Source of the DNA: Sphingomonadales bacterium UBA2683
Lineage (GTDB): Bacteria; Pseudomonadota; Alphaproteobacteria; Sphingomonadales; Sphingomonadaceae
Assembly (NCBI GenBank): GCA_002354635.1
Contig: DELZ01000004.1
Coordinates: 62,001-126,000 of the forward strand
Direction of reading: 5' to 3'
DNA length: 64,000 nt
Shown: piece after piece, positions 32,802-42,100 of the stretch
Layout of the letters: the number at the start of each line of letters is the position of its first letter
Numbering within the stretch: the first letter of the stretch is position 1
Translations under genes and position numbers: made by a program
The notes under the pieces: generated by a model
Database searches by the model: none
Seen by the model: only the letters and a program-made list of their open reading frames with translations
What the model was told of the DNA's origin: nothing

Positions 32802-33886
32802 CAATATTGCTCCACCAGCACGTTGGTATAGAGTTCGGACAATTCCGGCTCCGGCGATTCCTCGGCGAAATCAGCCGCCTCCAGGACCGTCTTGCGGACC
32901 TTTTTGTCCAGCGCCTTCAGATCTTCCTCCTTCACGCCCTTTTTCAGCAGGGCCGCTTTCAGCCGCTCGATCGGATCGGATTTCTCGCGCACATCCTGGA
33001 CCTCGTCACGGCTGCGATATTTGGCCGGATCGGACATCGAGTGACCGCGATAGCGATAGGTCTTGAGCTCCATCAGCACCGGCCCGCCACCGCCGCGCAC
33101 ATCCTTCAACACCTCTTCCACCGCACCGCGCACGGCGAGCACGTCCATCCCGTCTACCTGAACGCCGGGAATGCGAAAGCTTTCCCCGCGCCGGTAGAGC
33201 TGGTCCTCGGCGGACGAACGGTTGACGCTGGTACCCATCGCATATTGGTTATTCTCGATCACGAAGATTACCGGCAGCTGCCAAAGCTCGGCCATGTTGA
33301 AACTTTCGTAGACCTGCCCCTGGTTGGACGCGCCGTCGCCGAAATAGGCGAGGCAGACGCCGCCATCCTCCTTGTACTTGTGAGCAAAGGCGAGACCGGT
33401 ACCAAGCGACACTTGCGCCCCGACGATACCGTGACCGCCATAAAAGCCATGTTCGACCGAGAACATGTGCATCGAGCCGCCCTTGCCTTTCGAAATACCG
33501 GAAGCGCGACCGGTCAGCTCCGCCATCACGATATTCGGGTCGATTCCACAGGCGAGCATATGGCCATGGTCGCGATAACCGGTAATGACGCTGTCCTTGC
33601 CAGGATTGATCGCTGATTGCAGGCCGGTTACCACCGCTTCCTGACCGATGTACAGATGGCAGAATCCGCCGATCAGGCCAAGCCCGTAAAGCTGCCCTGC
33701 CTTCTCCTCGAACCGCCGGATGAGCAGCATCTGCTCATAGAATTCCAGCATCTCGTCCTTGCTTGCACTATAGATCGGCGCCTTCAATCCACCGGTGGAA
33801 TGCACCACGGGTTTGGCTTTGGCAGGAGCGCGCTTCGACGGCGCAGGTTTTTTGGCTGGGGCGGTTTTCCGGGGAGCTTTTGCCAC
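32801..33886 (-). CDS. pdhA: pyruvate dehydrogenase E1 subunit alpha
   Basis: 361 residues. Thiamine diphosphate motif GDGASNQGQVYESFNMA...ENNQYAMGT, active-site GYRDHGHMLACG and GKGGSMHMFS. The N-terminal 30 residues are Lys/Ala/Pro-rich. Phosphorylation-loop sequence (YRGHSMSDPAKYRSRDE) as in the E1-alpha family. First gene of the pdhA-pdhB pair, downstream of ftsB and eno on the same strand. Confidence 0.97.
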   Translation of the reverse strand: MAKAPRKTAPAKKPAPSKRAPAKAKPVVHSTGGLKAPIYSASKDEMLEFYEQMLLIRRFEEKAGQLYGLGLIGGFCHLYIGQEAVVTGLQSAINPGKDSVITGYRDHGHMLACGIDPNIVMAELTGRASGISKGKGGSMHMFSVEHGFYGGHGIVGAQVSLGTGLAFAHKYKEDGGVCLAYFGDGASNQGQVYESFNMAELWQLPVIFVIENNQYAMGTSVNRSSAEDQLYRRGESFRIPGVQVDGMDVLAVRGAVEEVLKDVRGGGGPVLMELKTYRYRGHSMSDPAKYRSRDEVQDVREKSDPIERLKAALLKKGVKEEDLKALDKKVRKTVLEAADFAEESPEPELSELYTNVLVEQY

Positions 33887-34003
33887 GCGAGCGGGATCCT
33901 TTTATTAACGTGCCAACAGCATAGCCAAAACTGCTCCGTTACCCAAGCACTTAGACTCGGCGCCAGAGCAGAATTCGTGATTGCCGATCGAAACGACCAA
34001 TTG

Positions 34004-34315
34004 TTATTTCAAGGGAACGATAATCTCGTCCGGATGGACCACATTCACCTTCTTGCGCAAAAGTTCACCGATCAAATCCGGGTCAGCGCCTTTTGGATCA
34101 AGCAACTCGACCCGGTTCTTCAGGGCATCGCGCTCGCTTTGCAGCTTCGCCAGTTCGATACCGCGCAGTTCCAGTTGTGCCTGATAGTCACCCCAGGCCA
34201 AAACTCCGGTTGGCCCGAGCACGGCATAGCCTGCTATGGCGAGAAGGGTCATCAGCGCAAATCCGGGCCCGAGGGCCGCCTTGATCAGATCAAAAATTTT
34301 TGCTCGCTGCGCCAT
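34004..34315 (-). CDS. ftsB: septum formation initiator protein FtsB/DivIC-like
   Basis: 103 residues: short cytosolic start, one membrane helix (ALMTLLAIAGYAVLG, about 20-36), then a coiled coil (YQAQLELRGIELAKLQSERDALKNRVELL) and a C-terminal DPDLIGELLRKKVNVVHPDE segment. This is the FtsB/DivIC plan; the protein bridges FtsL and FtsQ in the divisome. The eno-ftsB-pdhA order is conserved in Alphaproteobacteria and supports the call. Identity is certain by family, gene symbol by position. Confidence 0.88.
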   Translation of the reverse strand: MAQRAKIFDLIKAALGPGFALMTLLAIAGYAVLGPTGVLAWGDYQAQLELRGIELAKLQSERDALKNRVELLDPKGADPDLIGELLRKKVNVVHPDEIIVPLK

Positions 34316-34413
34316 ATAACTCCCTTGAATCAGAAAAGTGATTCGCTGGCAAGAGGCTTAATGGCCAAAAGGGAAGTTCAGCGCCCGGACGCCCCGCAAT
34401 CGAGGGGAAGCGG

Positions 34414-35691
34414 CTATGCTGCAAAAATGGAGCGTCCGGCGTAATGCGCTACATTGCCCAGTTCTTCCTCGATGCGGATCAGCTGGTTATATTTTGCGAG
34501 CCGGTCCGACCGGGCCAGACTGCCGGTCTTAATCTGACCGCAGTTGGTTGCCACCGCCAGATCGGCGATCGTGGAATCCTCGGTCTCTCCCGACCGGTGC
34601 GACATTACCGCCGTATAGGATGCATTATGCGCCATCCGCACAGCGGCCAGCGTTTCCGACAGGGTTCCGATCTGGTTGACCTTCACCAGCAGCGAATTGG
34701 CCAGCCCGTCAGCGATGCCCATCGACAGGCGCTCGGGATTGGTCACGAACAGGTCATCACCGACCAGCTGCACCGTGTCGCCGACCGCATCGGTGATCAG
34801 TTTCCAGCCTTCGAAATCATCCTCCGACATACCATCCTCGATCGACTTGATCGGATAGTCCCGGCAAAGGTCAGCCAGATAGTCCGACATCTCGGCCGGG
34901 TTCAGGACCTTGCCTTCGCCGGAAATATGATATTTGCCATCCCGGAAAAATTCCGTCGCCGCACAATCCAGCGCCAGCACAACTTCGTCGCCGATCTTGA
35001 ATCCGGCCTTTTCCACGGACGCCATGATGAAATCGAGCGCTTCGCGGGTCGATCCGAGATTGGGCGCAAATCCGCCTTCATCCCCCACCGCGGTGGCAAG
35101 GCCCTTTTCGGACAGGCCCTTTTTCAGCGTATGGAAAATTTCCGATCCCCAGCGGACGGCTTCCGACAGGCTGTCGGCGCCCACCGGCATCACCATGAAT
35201 TCCTGAAAATCGATCGGGTTGTCGGCATGTTCGCCGCCGTTGATGATATTCATCATCGGCACCGGCAGGACATGCGCGGAAACCCCGCCGACATAGCGAT
35301 AGAGCGGCAAGCCGCGTGCGTCGGCAGCTGCCTTTGCCACCGCCAGGCTGACGCCCAATATCGCGTTGGCGCCCAGCCGGCTCTTGTTGGCCGTACCATC
35401 CAGCGCGATCATCACCGCATCCAGCTCTTCCTGGTCTTCGGCATCCAGATCGGTCAGCGCATCCTTGATCTCGCCGTTGACGGCTTCAATTGCCTTGAGA
35501 ACGCCCTTGCCCAGATATTTGCTGCTGTCGCCGTCGCGCAGCTCGACCGCTTCATAGGCGCCGGTCGAAGCGCCGGAAGGCACCGCCGCACGGCCGAAGC
35601 TGCCGTCCTCGAGCAGGATGTCGACCTCTACCGTCGGATTGCCGCGACTGTCCAGAATCTGGCGGGCATGAAGGTCGATAATTGCAGTCAT
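34414..35691 (-). CDS. eno: enolase
   Basis: 425 residues. Dehydrates 2-phosphoglycerate to phosphoenolpyruvate in glycolysis. Signature elements: ARQILDSRGNPTVEVD at the N-terminus, NIINGGEHADNP, SIEDGMSEDD, LLVKVNQIGTLSET and SHRSGETEDSTIADLAVATN with the catalytic Lys and Mg-binding Asp/Glu residues. Head of the eno-ftsB-pdhA-pdhB run. The shared upstream gap (35692-35896) with the divergent DUF883 gene contains an EcfG-like promoter on the other strand. Confidence 0.98.
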   Translation of the reverse strand: MTAIIDLHARQILDSRGNPTVEVDILLEDGSFGRAAVPSGASTGAYEAVELRDGDSSKYLGKGVLKAIEAVNGEIKDALTDLDAEDQEELDAVMIALDGTANKSRLGANAILGVSLAVAKAAADARGLPLYRYVGGVSAHVLPVPMMNIINGGEHADNPIDFQEFMVMPVGADSLSEAVRWGSEIFHTLKKGLSEKGLATAVGDEGGFAPNLGSTREALDFIMASVEKAGFKIGDEVVLALDCAATEFFRDGKYHISGEGKVLNPAEMSDYLADLCRDYPIKSIEDGMSEDDFEGWKLITDAVGDTVQLVGDDLFVTNPERLSMGIADGLANSLLVKVNQIGTLSETLAAVRMAHNASYTAVMSHRSGETEDSTIADLAVATNCGQIKTGSLARSDRLAKYNQLIRIEEELGNVAHYAGRSIFAA

Positions 35692-35838
35692 GAAAAAGGC
35701 TCCGGAACAGGGAAAATGATGGCCCTCGCCTTATCGCGATCACCCGCGTCTTGCAATCCATTGCACAGCTTTTATCGCCGCTTTCCCCCTTGATTCTAAA
35801 GCAAATGATACCATTTCCATTCGAAGGGAACCGCAAAT

Positions 35839-35864
35839 GGAACGCTTTCCGCTTGTGGAGTGTT
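35839..35864 (+). promoter_or_regulatory. EcfG-type (general stress response) promoter for the DUF883 operon
   Basis: GGAAC at 35839-35843 followed, after 17 bases, by TGTT (35861-35864), fitting the alphaproteobacterial EcfG pattern GGAAC-N16-17-(C)GTT. A transcript would start near 35871, which leaves the ATG at 35897 with AAAGGAA at 35881-35887 as the natural start of the first gene. The assignment is by pattern only. Confidence 0.45.
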
Positions 35865-35896
35865 GGCAAGGGACAATGAAAAAGGAAAATTTGATT

Positions 35897-36418
35897 ATGG
35901 CAGAGATCAAGAAGACAACCGCGAAAACGCCGACAAAAACCACGGCAAAGAAGCCCGCCGCGAAAAAGACAAGCGCCAAGAAAGACACGTCTGAAACCCG
36001 CACCACCAAGGCACAGAAAGCCGCCCCGCTGAAAGCGGGCGCAACCAAGGCAGCGTCAACCAGCAAGGACACCAGCGGTGACTTCAAGGATCGGGCTCTG
36101 ACAAAGGCCAGGTCAGCCGCCACTCAGGGCAAGGAACGCACCGGCAACGCGATCGAGAATCTGAGCAAGATGATCGAGGATAGCGCCAGAACGATCGACG
36201 ACAATGTCGGCGAAAAATATGGCAACTATGCCCGCTCGGCCGCCGACGCCGTGTCCTCCTTTGCAGAAAAGCTGAACGCCAAGGAAATCGACGAAATGGT
36301 CGAGGACGCGCGCGGTTTCGTGCGCAAGAGTCCGGCCGTGGCAATCGGTGCCGCAGCCGTGGTCGGATTCCTGGTATCCCGTCTGATCAAATCAGGGATG
36401 GATGACAAGGACGCATGA
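35897..36418 (+). CDS. DUF883/ElaB-like protein with Lys-rich N-terminal tail
   Basis: 173 residues from ATG 35897 (ATG 35876 is an alternative). Residues 1-65 are a Lys/Thr/Ala-rich, histone-H1-like tail. The remainder has the DUF883 plan: a helical NAIENLSKMIEDSARTIDDNVGEKYGNYARSA stretch and a C-terminal membrane-binding helix RKSPAVAIGAAAVVGFLVSRLI. ElaB/YqjD-type proteins attach to the inner membrane and bind ribosomes in stationary phase or stress. First gene of a five-gene plus-strand run under an EcfG-like promoter. Confidence 0.82.
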   Translation: MAEIKKTTAKTPTKTTAKKPAAKKTSAKKDTSETRTTKAQKAAPLKAGATKAASTSKDTSGDFKDRALTKARSAATQGKERTGNAIENLSKMIEDSARTIDDNVGEKYGNYARSAADAVSSFAEKLNAKEIDEMVEDARGFVRKSPAVAIGAAAVVGFLVSRLIKSGMDDKDA

Positions 36419-36453
36419 GTGTAGCATGGCGCCACCACATACTCGGGTGACGG

Positions 36454-36864
36454 ATGTTGCAGGAAAAGGATATTTCGGTTTTGGATGAAGAGCGGGTTCC
36501 CGACGACACCGCATCCCCGGGTGCGGACGAACCGGAGGCAAAAACGCTGACATCGCAGGTCACCGACCTGATCGAGGATGTCCGCCTGCTGGCCCACGCC
36601 GAAGTCGAATATTATCGCGTAAAGCTGTCGGTCAACATGGCGGCAACCAAGCGCATCCTGACCCTGTTCGGGCTGGCCGTAATCTGCGGCAGCACTGCCG
36701 TGATCACCCTGATTCTGGGACTGTTGCTGATATTGTCCAACTATCTCGGCCCGGTGGCCGCAACCGCTCTCGTTACCGGAGCGACGCTGCTTGTGGCCGC
36801 CGTGATGATGAACATGGCGATCAAGGGAGCCAAGAAACTGCCGCTCGATGAAAATGATACGTGA
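36454..36864 (+). CDS. holin-X-like (YqjE-type) membrane protein
   Basis: 136 residues with a hydrophilic N-terminus and two long hydrophobic helices (ILTLFGLAVICGSTAVITLILGLLLILS and a second ATALVTGATLLVAAVMMNMA), the phage-holin-family 3_6 plan of YqjE. Preceded by GGGTGACGG. Typical partner of DUF883 proteins; overlaps the next start by four bases. No phage origin is implied. Confidence 0.8.
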   Translation: MLQEKDISVLDEERVPDDTASPGADEPEAKTLTSQVTDLIEDVRLLAHAEVEYYRVKLSVNMAATKRILTLFGLAVICGSTAVITLILGLLLILSNYLGPVAATALVTGATLLVAAVMMNMAIKGAKKLPLDENDT

Positions 36865-37187
36865 GAATGATGATGCCGAAAAACAACGATGAAATATTCA
36901 GCCTGCGCAACCTTGCCATGGATCGGGATCAGGCCCGCCAGAATTTGAAACGGGATACCCGGAAAACCCGGGAACGGCTGAAACCGTCCAATCTCGTGGC
37001 CGAGGCAAAGAGCAAGACTGTAGACCGCGTCCGCCGGGCCGGATCCGGCGCGATCAGCGGGATCAGGGCCAAGCCCGCCCTCACCGCCACGGTTGCCGCG
37101 ACCGCCACCCTGATCGCGATGCGGAAGCCCATTGCAAAACTCATCGCCAGCCGTAAAATTTCGGAGCCGGATTCAACCGAGGAATAG
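36861..37187 (+). CDS. DUF3618-like small protein
   Basis: 108 residues from GTG 36861, which overlaps the upstream stop (GTGA); ATGs at 36867, 36870 and 36873 are alternatives. A basic helical part (LKRDTRKTRERLKP, AEAKSKTVDRVRRAGSGA) leads to a hydrophobic segment (LTATVAATATLIAM) near the C-terminus and an acidic end. The plan matches DUF3618 proteins that accompany YqjD/YqjE. Function unknown. Confidence 0.7.
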   Translation: MRMMMPKNNDEIFSLRNLAMDRDQARQNLKRDTRKTRERLKPSNLVAEAKSKTVDRVRRAGSGAISGIRAKPALTATVAATATLIAMRKPIAKLIASRKISEPDSTEE

Positions 37188-37190
37188 ACC

Positions 37191-37730
37191 ATGAACAAGC
37201 TGACCGACAATATCGAAAAAGCCCGCGCGGCATCCCGTGAGCGGCTCGAGACGGCAAGGGAAATCGCCGCCGAGGGATCGACAGTTGCGCGCGAGAAAAT
37301 GTCCGAATCCAAGGCCCGTGCGGCGGCCCTCCTCGGTGAAGGGCGCGAAAAGGCTGCCGAGAGCGTGGCCGCGACCCGGGATGTGGCGAAAAAGGCCGTG
37401 GCCAGGTCCGAGGAAACCATTTCCAACAGTCCGCTGGTGATTGTTGCCGGCGGTGCTGCTCTGGGTATTTTGATCGGTGCCCTGCTGCCGAGAAGCAAGG
37501 CCGAAGGCAAATATGTCGGGGTCGCGGGCCGCAAGGTCAACGATACTGTCAAGACAGCCTATCAGGCAGCAAAGGATGCCAGCCGTGACCAGATTGGGGA
37601 ACTGGGTCTGAGCAACGACAATATGCGCGCGCAGTTCAAAGATCTGTTTGGCAAAGCCATCGAGGCTGCTAAGACCGCGATCGCCGCAGCACAGGATGCG
37701 GTGAAAGAAGAAAATCAGGGAAAAAAATGA
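37191..37730 (+). CDS. helical membrane-anchored protein of the stress operon
   Basis: 179 residues: a long charged helix (ARAASRERLETAREIAAEG, then repeated ARAAALLGEGREKAAESVAATRDVAKKAVA), a hydrophobic Gly-rich helix LVIVAGGAALGILIGALLP, then a second charged helix to the C-terminus. The Ala/Glu/Lys repeat looks like LEA or apolipoprotein-type coiled coils. Overlaps the next start by four bases. Also DUF883-related in plan. Confidence 0.72.
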   Translation: MNKLTDNIEKARAASRERLETAREIAAEGSTVAREKMSESKARAAALLGEGREKAAESVAATRDVAKKAVARSEETISNSPLVIVAGGAALGILIGALLPRSKAEGKYVGVAGRKVNDTVKTAYQAAKDASRDQIGELGLSNDNMRAQFKDLFGKAIEAAKTAIAAAQDAVKEENQGKK

Positions 37731-37963
37731 GCGAGCAGCGCAGCAAAATCCATCTGGTCATGGGTGGACGGGTCAAGGATCCGCGCGGGGTGGAATTTGT
37801 CAACCTCGACAAGATGGATTTGGTCGGAGTCTATCCAGACTATGACGAAGCTGAGGACGCCTGGCGTTCAAAGGCCCAGATGACCGTCGACGATGCCGAG
37901 ATGAAATATGTCGTCGTCCATTTGCACAAGCTGCTCGAGCCCGATCTGCCCGAAGACCTCTAG
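37727..37963 (+). CDS. DUF4170 protein
   Basis: 78 residues: HLVMGGRVKDPRGVEFVNLDKMDLVGVYPDYDEAEDAWRSKAQMTVDDAEMKYVVVHLHKLL is the DUF4170 pattern, a small soluble family common in Alphaproteobacteria, of unknown role. Its ATG overlaps the previous stop. Overlaps the end of the convergent rhomboid gene by four bases. Confidence 0.88.
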   Translation: MSEQRSKIHLVMGGRVKDPRGVEFVNLDKMDLVGVYPDYDEAEDAWRSKAQMTVDDAEMKYVVVHLHKLLEPDLPEDL

Positions 37964-38601
37964 GCGCTGCGAAACCGCCAGCCCAGCAACGGCCGGGTCA
38001 GCACCAGTCCCGCGACAAATCCGCCGATATGCGCGAAGATCGCGATGCCCTGCAGATTGCCGCTGGTCGCGACCCCGATCATCAGCTGGATCCCGATCCA
38101 CGCCAGCGTCAGCCAGACGATCCGCACGACATGGCCCGGAATCGGTCCCACCGCATCGACCCGGTTGCGGGCGAACAGCAGCGCATAGGCGCCAAGCACC
38201 GCGGAAATCGCCCCGCTGGCCCCGACCATCGGGATCATCGAGCCGCTGTCGGTCGCATATTGCGCGAAGGCCGCGGCATAGGCACCCACGACATAGAGGA
38301 TCGCCATCAGCCCCGGCCCCAGCGCCTGCTCGACAAACCGGCCGCAGAACAGCAGCATCAGCATGTTGAAACTGATGTGGAGCAAACCGCTGTGCAAAAA
38401 GGCGGAGGTCAATGGCGTCAGCCAGGCCGGTACCAGCCAGCCATAGGCGGACAGGTCGAATGCTTCTCCGCTCAGACGGATCGGAAACATCCCGCCGCGC
38501 AAAATCGCTTCCTGCTCCCACCCGAAAATCCAGATGACCAGGAAGATCACGACATTGGCGATGATCAGTCCGTTGGTCAGTTTTCCGGCCGGCATATGCA
38601 T
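37960..38601 (-). CDS. rhomboid family intramembrane serine protease
   Basis: 213 residues with six membrane helices. Catalytic serine in GASGAISAVLGAYAL and catalytic histidine in IFAHIGGFVAGL; the TSAFLHSGLLHISFNMLMLL segment is the typical helix-2 region. It cleaves membrane substrates within the bilayer; substrates unknown. Starts 5 bases after the greA stop, so cotranscribed with it. Confidence 0.92.
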   Translation of the reverse strand: MHMPAGKLTNGLIIANVVIFLVIWIFGWEQEAILRGGMFPIRLSGEAFDLSAYGWLVPAWLTPLTSAFLHSGLLHISFNMLMLLFCGRFVEQALGPGLMAILYVVGAYAAAFAQYATDSGSMIPMVGASGAISAVLGAYALLFARNRVDAVGPIPGHVVRIVWLTLAWIGIQLMIGVATSGNLQGIAIFAHIGGFVAGLVLTRPLLGWRFRSA

Positions 38602-38606
38602 CGGCG

Positions 38607-39080
38607 CTAGATAAACTCGATCTTGTCGAGCAGAAAATATTTGTCGCCCGACGGCACCGTCACTTCGATCTCGTCGCCAACGCTGCGACCGATCAGGGCG
38701 CGGCCAATCGGGGAGTTATAGCTGATCTTGCCGGCCTTGGCATCGGCTTCCGCCTGCCCGACCAGCTGATATTTGACCGGCTTGTCATCTTCATCGAGCA
38801 AGGTCAGCGTCGCGCCGAACACGGCCTTGTCGCCCGACAGCGTCTTGGGATCGATAACCTGGGCGCGGGACAGCTTGTCCTCGAGATCGCCGATCGTCGC
38901 CTCGACCTGGCCCTGCCGTTCCTTGGCTGCATGATATTCGGCATTTTCCGAGAGGTCACCATGGGCCCGTGCGGTTTCGATCGCGTCGACAATGATCGGC
39001 CGCTCCGCCTTCAGCGCCTTGAGTTCGGCTTCCATTTTTACATGGCCTTCGGCGAGCATTGGTACTTTTTCAACAGCCAT
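38607..39080 (-). CDS. greA: transcript cleavage factor GreA
   Basis: 157 residues. N-terminal coiled coil (KMEAELKALKAERPIIVDAIETARAHGDLSENAEYHAAKERQGQVEATIGDLE) and C-terminal globular domain ending in SPIGRALIGRSVGDEIEVTVPSG, the GreA pattern. It binds the RNA polymerase secondary channel and triggers cleavage of backtracked RNA. AAGGAAAGG precedes the ATG. Lies 115 bases from the carB stop, on the same strand. Confidence 0.97.
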   Translation of the reverse strand: MAVEKVPMLAEGHVKMEAELKALKAERPIIVDAIETARAHGDLSENAEYHAAKERQGQVEATIGDLEDKLSRAQVIDPKTLSGDKAVFGATLTLLDEDDKPVKYQLVGQAEADAKAGKISYNSPIGRALIGRSVGDEIEVTVPSGDKYFLLDKIEFI

Positions 39081-39195
39081 ATTCTTGGCCTTTCCTTACT
39101 GATACGCTACCGATTTCAGCCGTGCAGCGTCAAAAACAGTTTTCCGGCGGCCCCTTTTGCAAAGGCCGCCCGCAGTGTGACAAAATGTCGGAAAA

Positions 39196-42100
39196 TTAAG
39201 TCTGCGAAGCCTTATAATAGGACTGTAACGCGCGAACTTCAAGAGTCTGATCGCGCAACGCCTCAATCGCCTGCATCGCGGCGTTGCTTGCCGTGGCCGT
39301 GGTATAGATCGGAATCTTGCCAACCAGCGCCGCCGCCCGGATCGATTTGGAGTCCTTCAGCGACTGCCATCCTTCGGTTGTGTTGAAGATCAGGTTGACC
39401 TCGCCATCCTTGATCCGGTCGACAATATGCGGGCGCCCCTCGGCGACCTTGTTGACCTTCTCGACCTTGATCCCCTTGTCCGTCAGATAGTCTGCGGTCC
39501 CGGAAGTCGCGATCAGGCGAAAGCCCAGCTTCTCGGCCCGTCGCGCGGCCGGTTCGATCACCTTCTTGTCGGTTTCCTTGACCGAGATGAAGATCGTCCC
39601 GCCGTCCGGCAACATGTTGCTGGCCCCCAGCTGCGCCTTGGCAAAGGCAATCGGGAAGCTCTGGTCGATGCCCATGACTTCGCCGGTCGATTTCATCTCC
39701 GGCGACAGGATCGGGTCGATGCCGGGGAACCGGGCAAAGGGGAAGACCGCTTCCTTGACCGCGATATAGTCGATATGCCGGTCGATCAGCGGCAGGTCTT
39801 TCAGCTTTTCGCCCGCCATCACCCGCGAGGCGATCTTGGCAATCGGCACGCCGATCGCCTTGGCGACAAAGGGCACCGTCCGGCTGGCCCGGGGATTGAC
39901 CTCGATCAGATAGACCTCGCCATCCTTGACCGCGAACTGGATGTTCATCAGCCCGCGCACCTTCAGGCCGAACGCCAGCGCTTCGGTCTGCCGCTCCATT
40001 TCGGCGATGATATCGTCGCCCAGACTGTAGGGCGGGATCGAGCAGGCGCTGTCGCCGGAATGGACGCCGGCTTCCTCGATATGCTGCAATACGCCGCAGA
40101 CCACGACTTCGTCGCCGTCGCAGATCGCGTCGACATCGACTTCAATCGCATCGCGCAGATATTGGTCGACCAGCACCGGACTGTCGCCCGACACCTGCAC
40201 TGCGGTGTTGATATAATCTTCCAGCTGCGCCGGTCCGTCGACGATCTCCATCGCCCGGCCGCCGAGCACGAAGCTGGGCCTTAGCAGCACCGGATAGCCG
40301 ATCCGCTCGGCGATTTTCACCGCTTCGTCGCGGGTCCGGGCCATGCCGTTTTCCGGCTGCTTCAGTTTCAGCTTGTGGACCAGCTTGGCAAAACGCTCGC
40401 GGTCTTCGGCCAGATCGATTGCATCCGGCGAGGTACCGAGGATCGGAATCCCCGCATCCTCCAGCGCCTGCGCCAGCTTCAGCGGTGTCTGCCCGCCAAA
40501 TTGCACGACCACCCCGACCAGTTCGCCCGACTGCTGCTCGACGTGCAGGATTTCCAGCACGTCCTCCGCGGTCAATGGCTCGAAATAGAGCCGGTCCGAC
40601 GTGTCATAATCGGTCGACACGGTTTCCGGGTTGCAGTTGACCATGATCGTTTCATAACCTGCATCCGACAGCGCGAAACAGGCGTGGCAGCAGCAATAGT
40701 CGAACTCGATCCCCTGCCCGATCCGGTTCGGCCCGCCGCCCAGTATCACGATCTTCTTGCGATCCGACGGCTGCGCCTCGCATTCCGGCGCGCCGAAGAT
40801 CGGCGCTTCATAGGTCGAATACATATAGGGCGTCTTGGCTTCAAATTCCGCCGCGCAGGTGTCTATCCGCTTGAACACCGGCCGCACGCCCAGCTTGTGG
40901 CGCAGCGCGCGCACATCGGCTTCCGTGGTCGCCCCCGCCATCGCCGCGATGGCGTCGTGGACCAACCCGCGTCCCTCGGCGACCGCGCGCCCGGCACCGC
41001 CGGCAATATGCACCGAATCGATCGCCAGCTTGGCCAGCCGCTCGTCGGAAAAGCCCATGGATTTCAACTTGCGCAGCGCCTGCGCGTCATTCGGCAGGCC
41101 ATTGTCGAGCACCGCTTGCTCGGCGTCGATGATTTCGCGCACCCGCGCCAGGAACCAGGGATCAAAACCGGCAATCGCGTGAATTTCCGCATCGCTCCAA
41201 CCTTCGCGCATCGCCTGCGCCGCGACCAGCAACCGGTCCGGCGTCGCCCGCGCCAGCTCCGCGGCGATATCCTCGCGCGACGCGCCGATCAGCTCCTGCA
41301 CCCGGTTAAAGCCGTCAAGCCCGGTTTCCAGCCCGCGCAGCGCCTTCTGCATCGATTCGTGGATATTGCGGCCAATCGCCATCACTTCGCCCACCGACTT
41401 CATCGCGGTAGACAAGAGCGGCTCGGCGCCCTTGAACTTCTCGAAGGCAAAGCGCGGAATCTTGGTGACGATATAATCGATCGTCGGCTCGAACGATGCC
41501 GGCGTGGCACCGGTGATGTCATTGTCGATTTCGTCGAGCGTATAGCCGACCGCCAGCCGCGCCGCGACGCTGGCAATCGGAAAGCCGGTCGCCTTGGACG
41601 CCAGCGCCGACGACCGCGAAACCCGCGGGTTCATCTCGATCACCACCAGCCGGCCATCCTTCGGATTGACGGCGAACTGCACGTTGGAACCGCCTGTCTC
41701 CACGCCGATTTCGCGCAGCACCGCGATGCTGGCGTTGCGCATGACCTGATATTCCTTGTCGGTCAGGGTCAGCGCCGGCGCGACGGTGATGCTGTCGCCG
41801 GTGTGCACGCCCATCGGGTCGACATTCTCGATCGAGCAGATGATGATGCAATTGTCCGCCTTGTCGCGGACGACCTCCATCTCATATTCCTTCCAGCCGA
41901 TCAGCGATTCGTCGATCAGCACCTCGTTGGTCGGCGAGGCCTCCAGCGAGGTCCGCACATAATGGACGAATTCCTCGCGGTTATAGGCGACGCCGCCGCC
42001 GGTGCCGCCCATTGTGAAGCTCGGCCGCATGATCGCCGGCAGGCCGATGTCCTCGAGAATCTCCAGCGCCTGCTCCTCGCTGTGCGCCACCGCGCTGCGC

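Noticed and set aside
32799..32804. TTG at 32804 as the pdhB start
   Set aside because: The next codon is an ATG that overlaps the pdhA stop and gives the standard lipoyl-domain N-terminus.
36454..36864. Prophage fragment because of the holin-like fold
   Set aside because: It is a normal YqjE-type partner of DUF883; no other phage genes are near.
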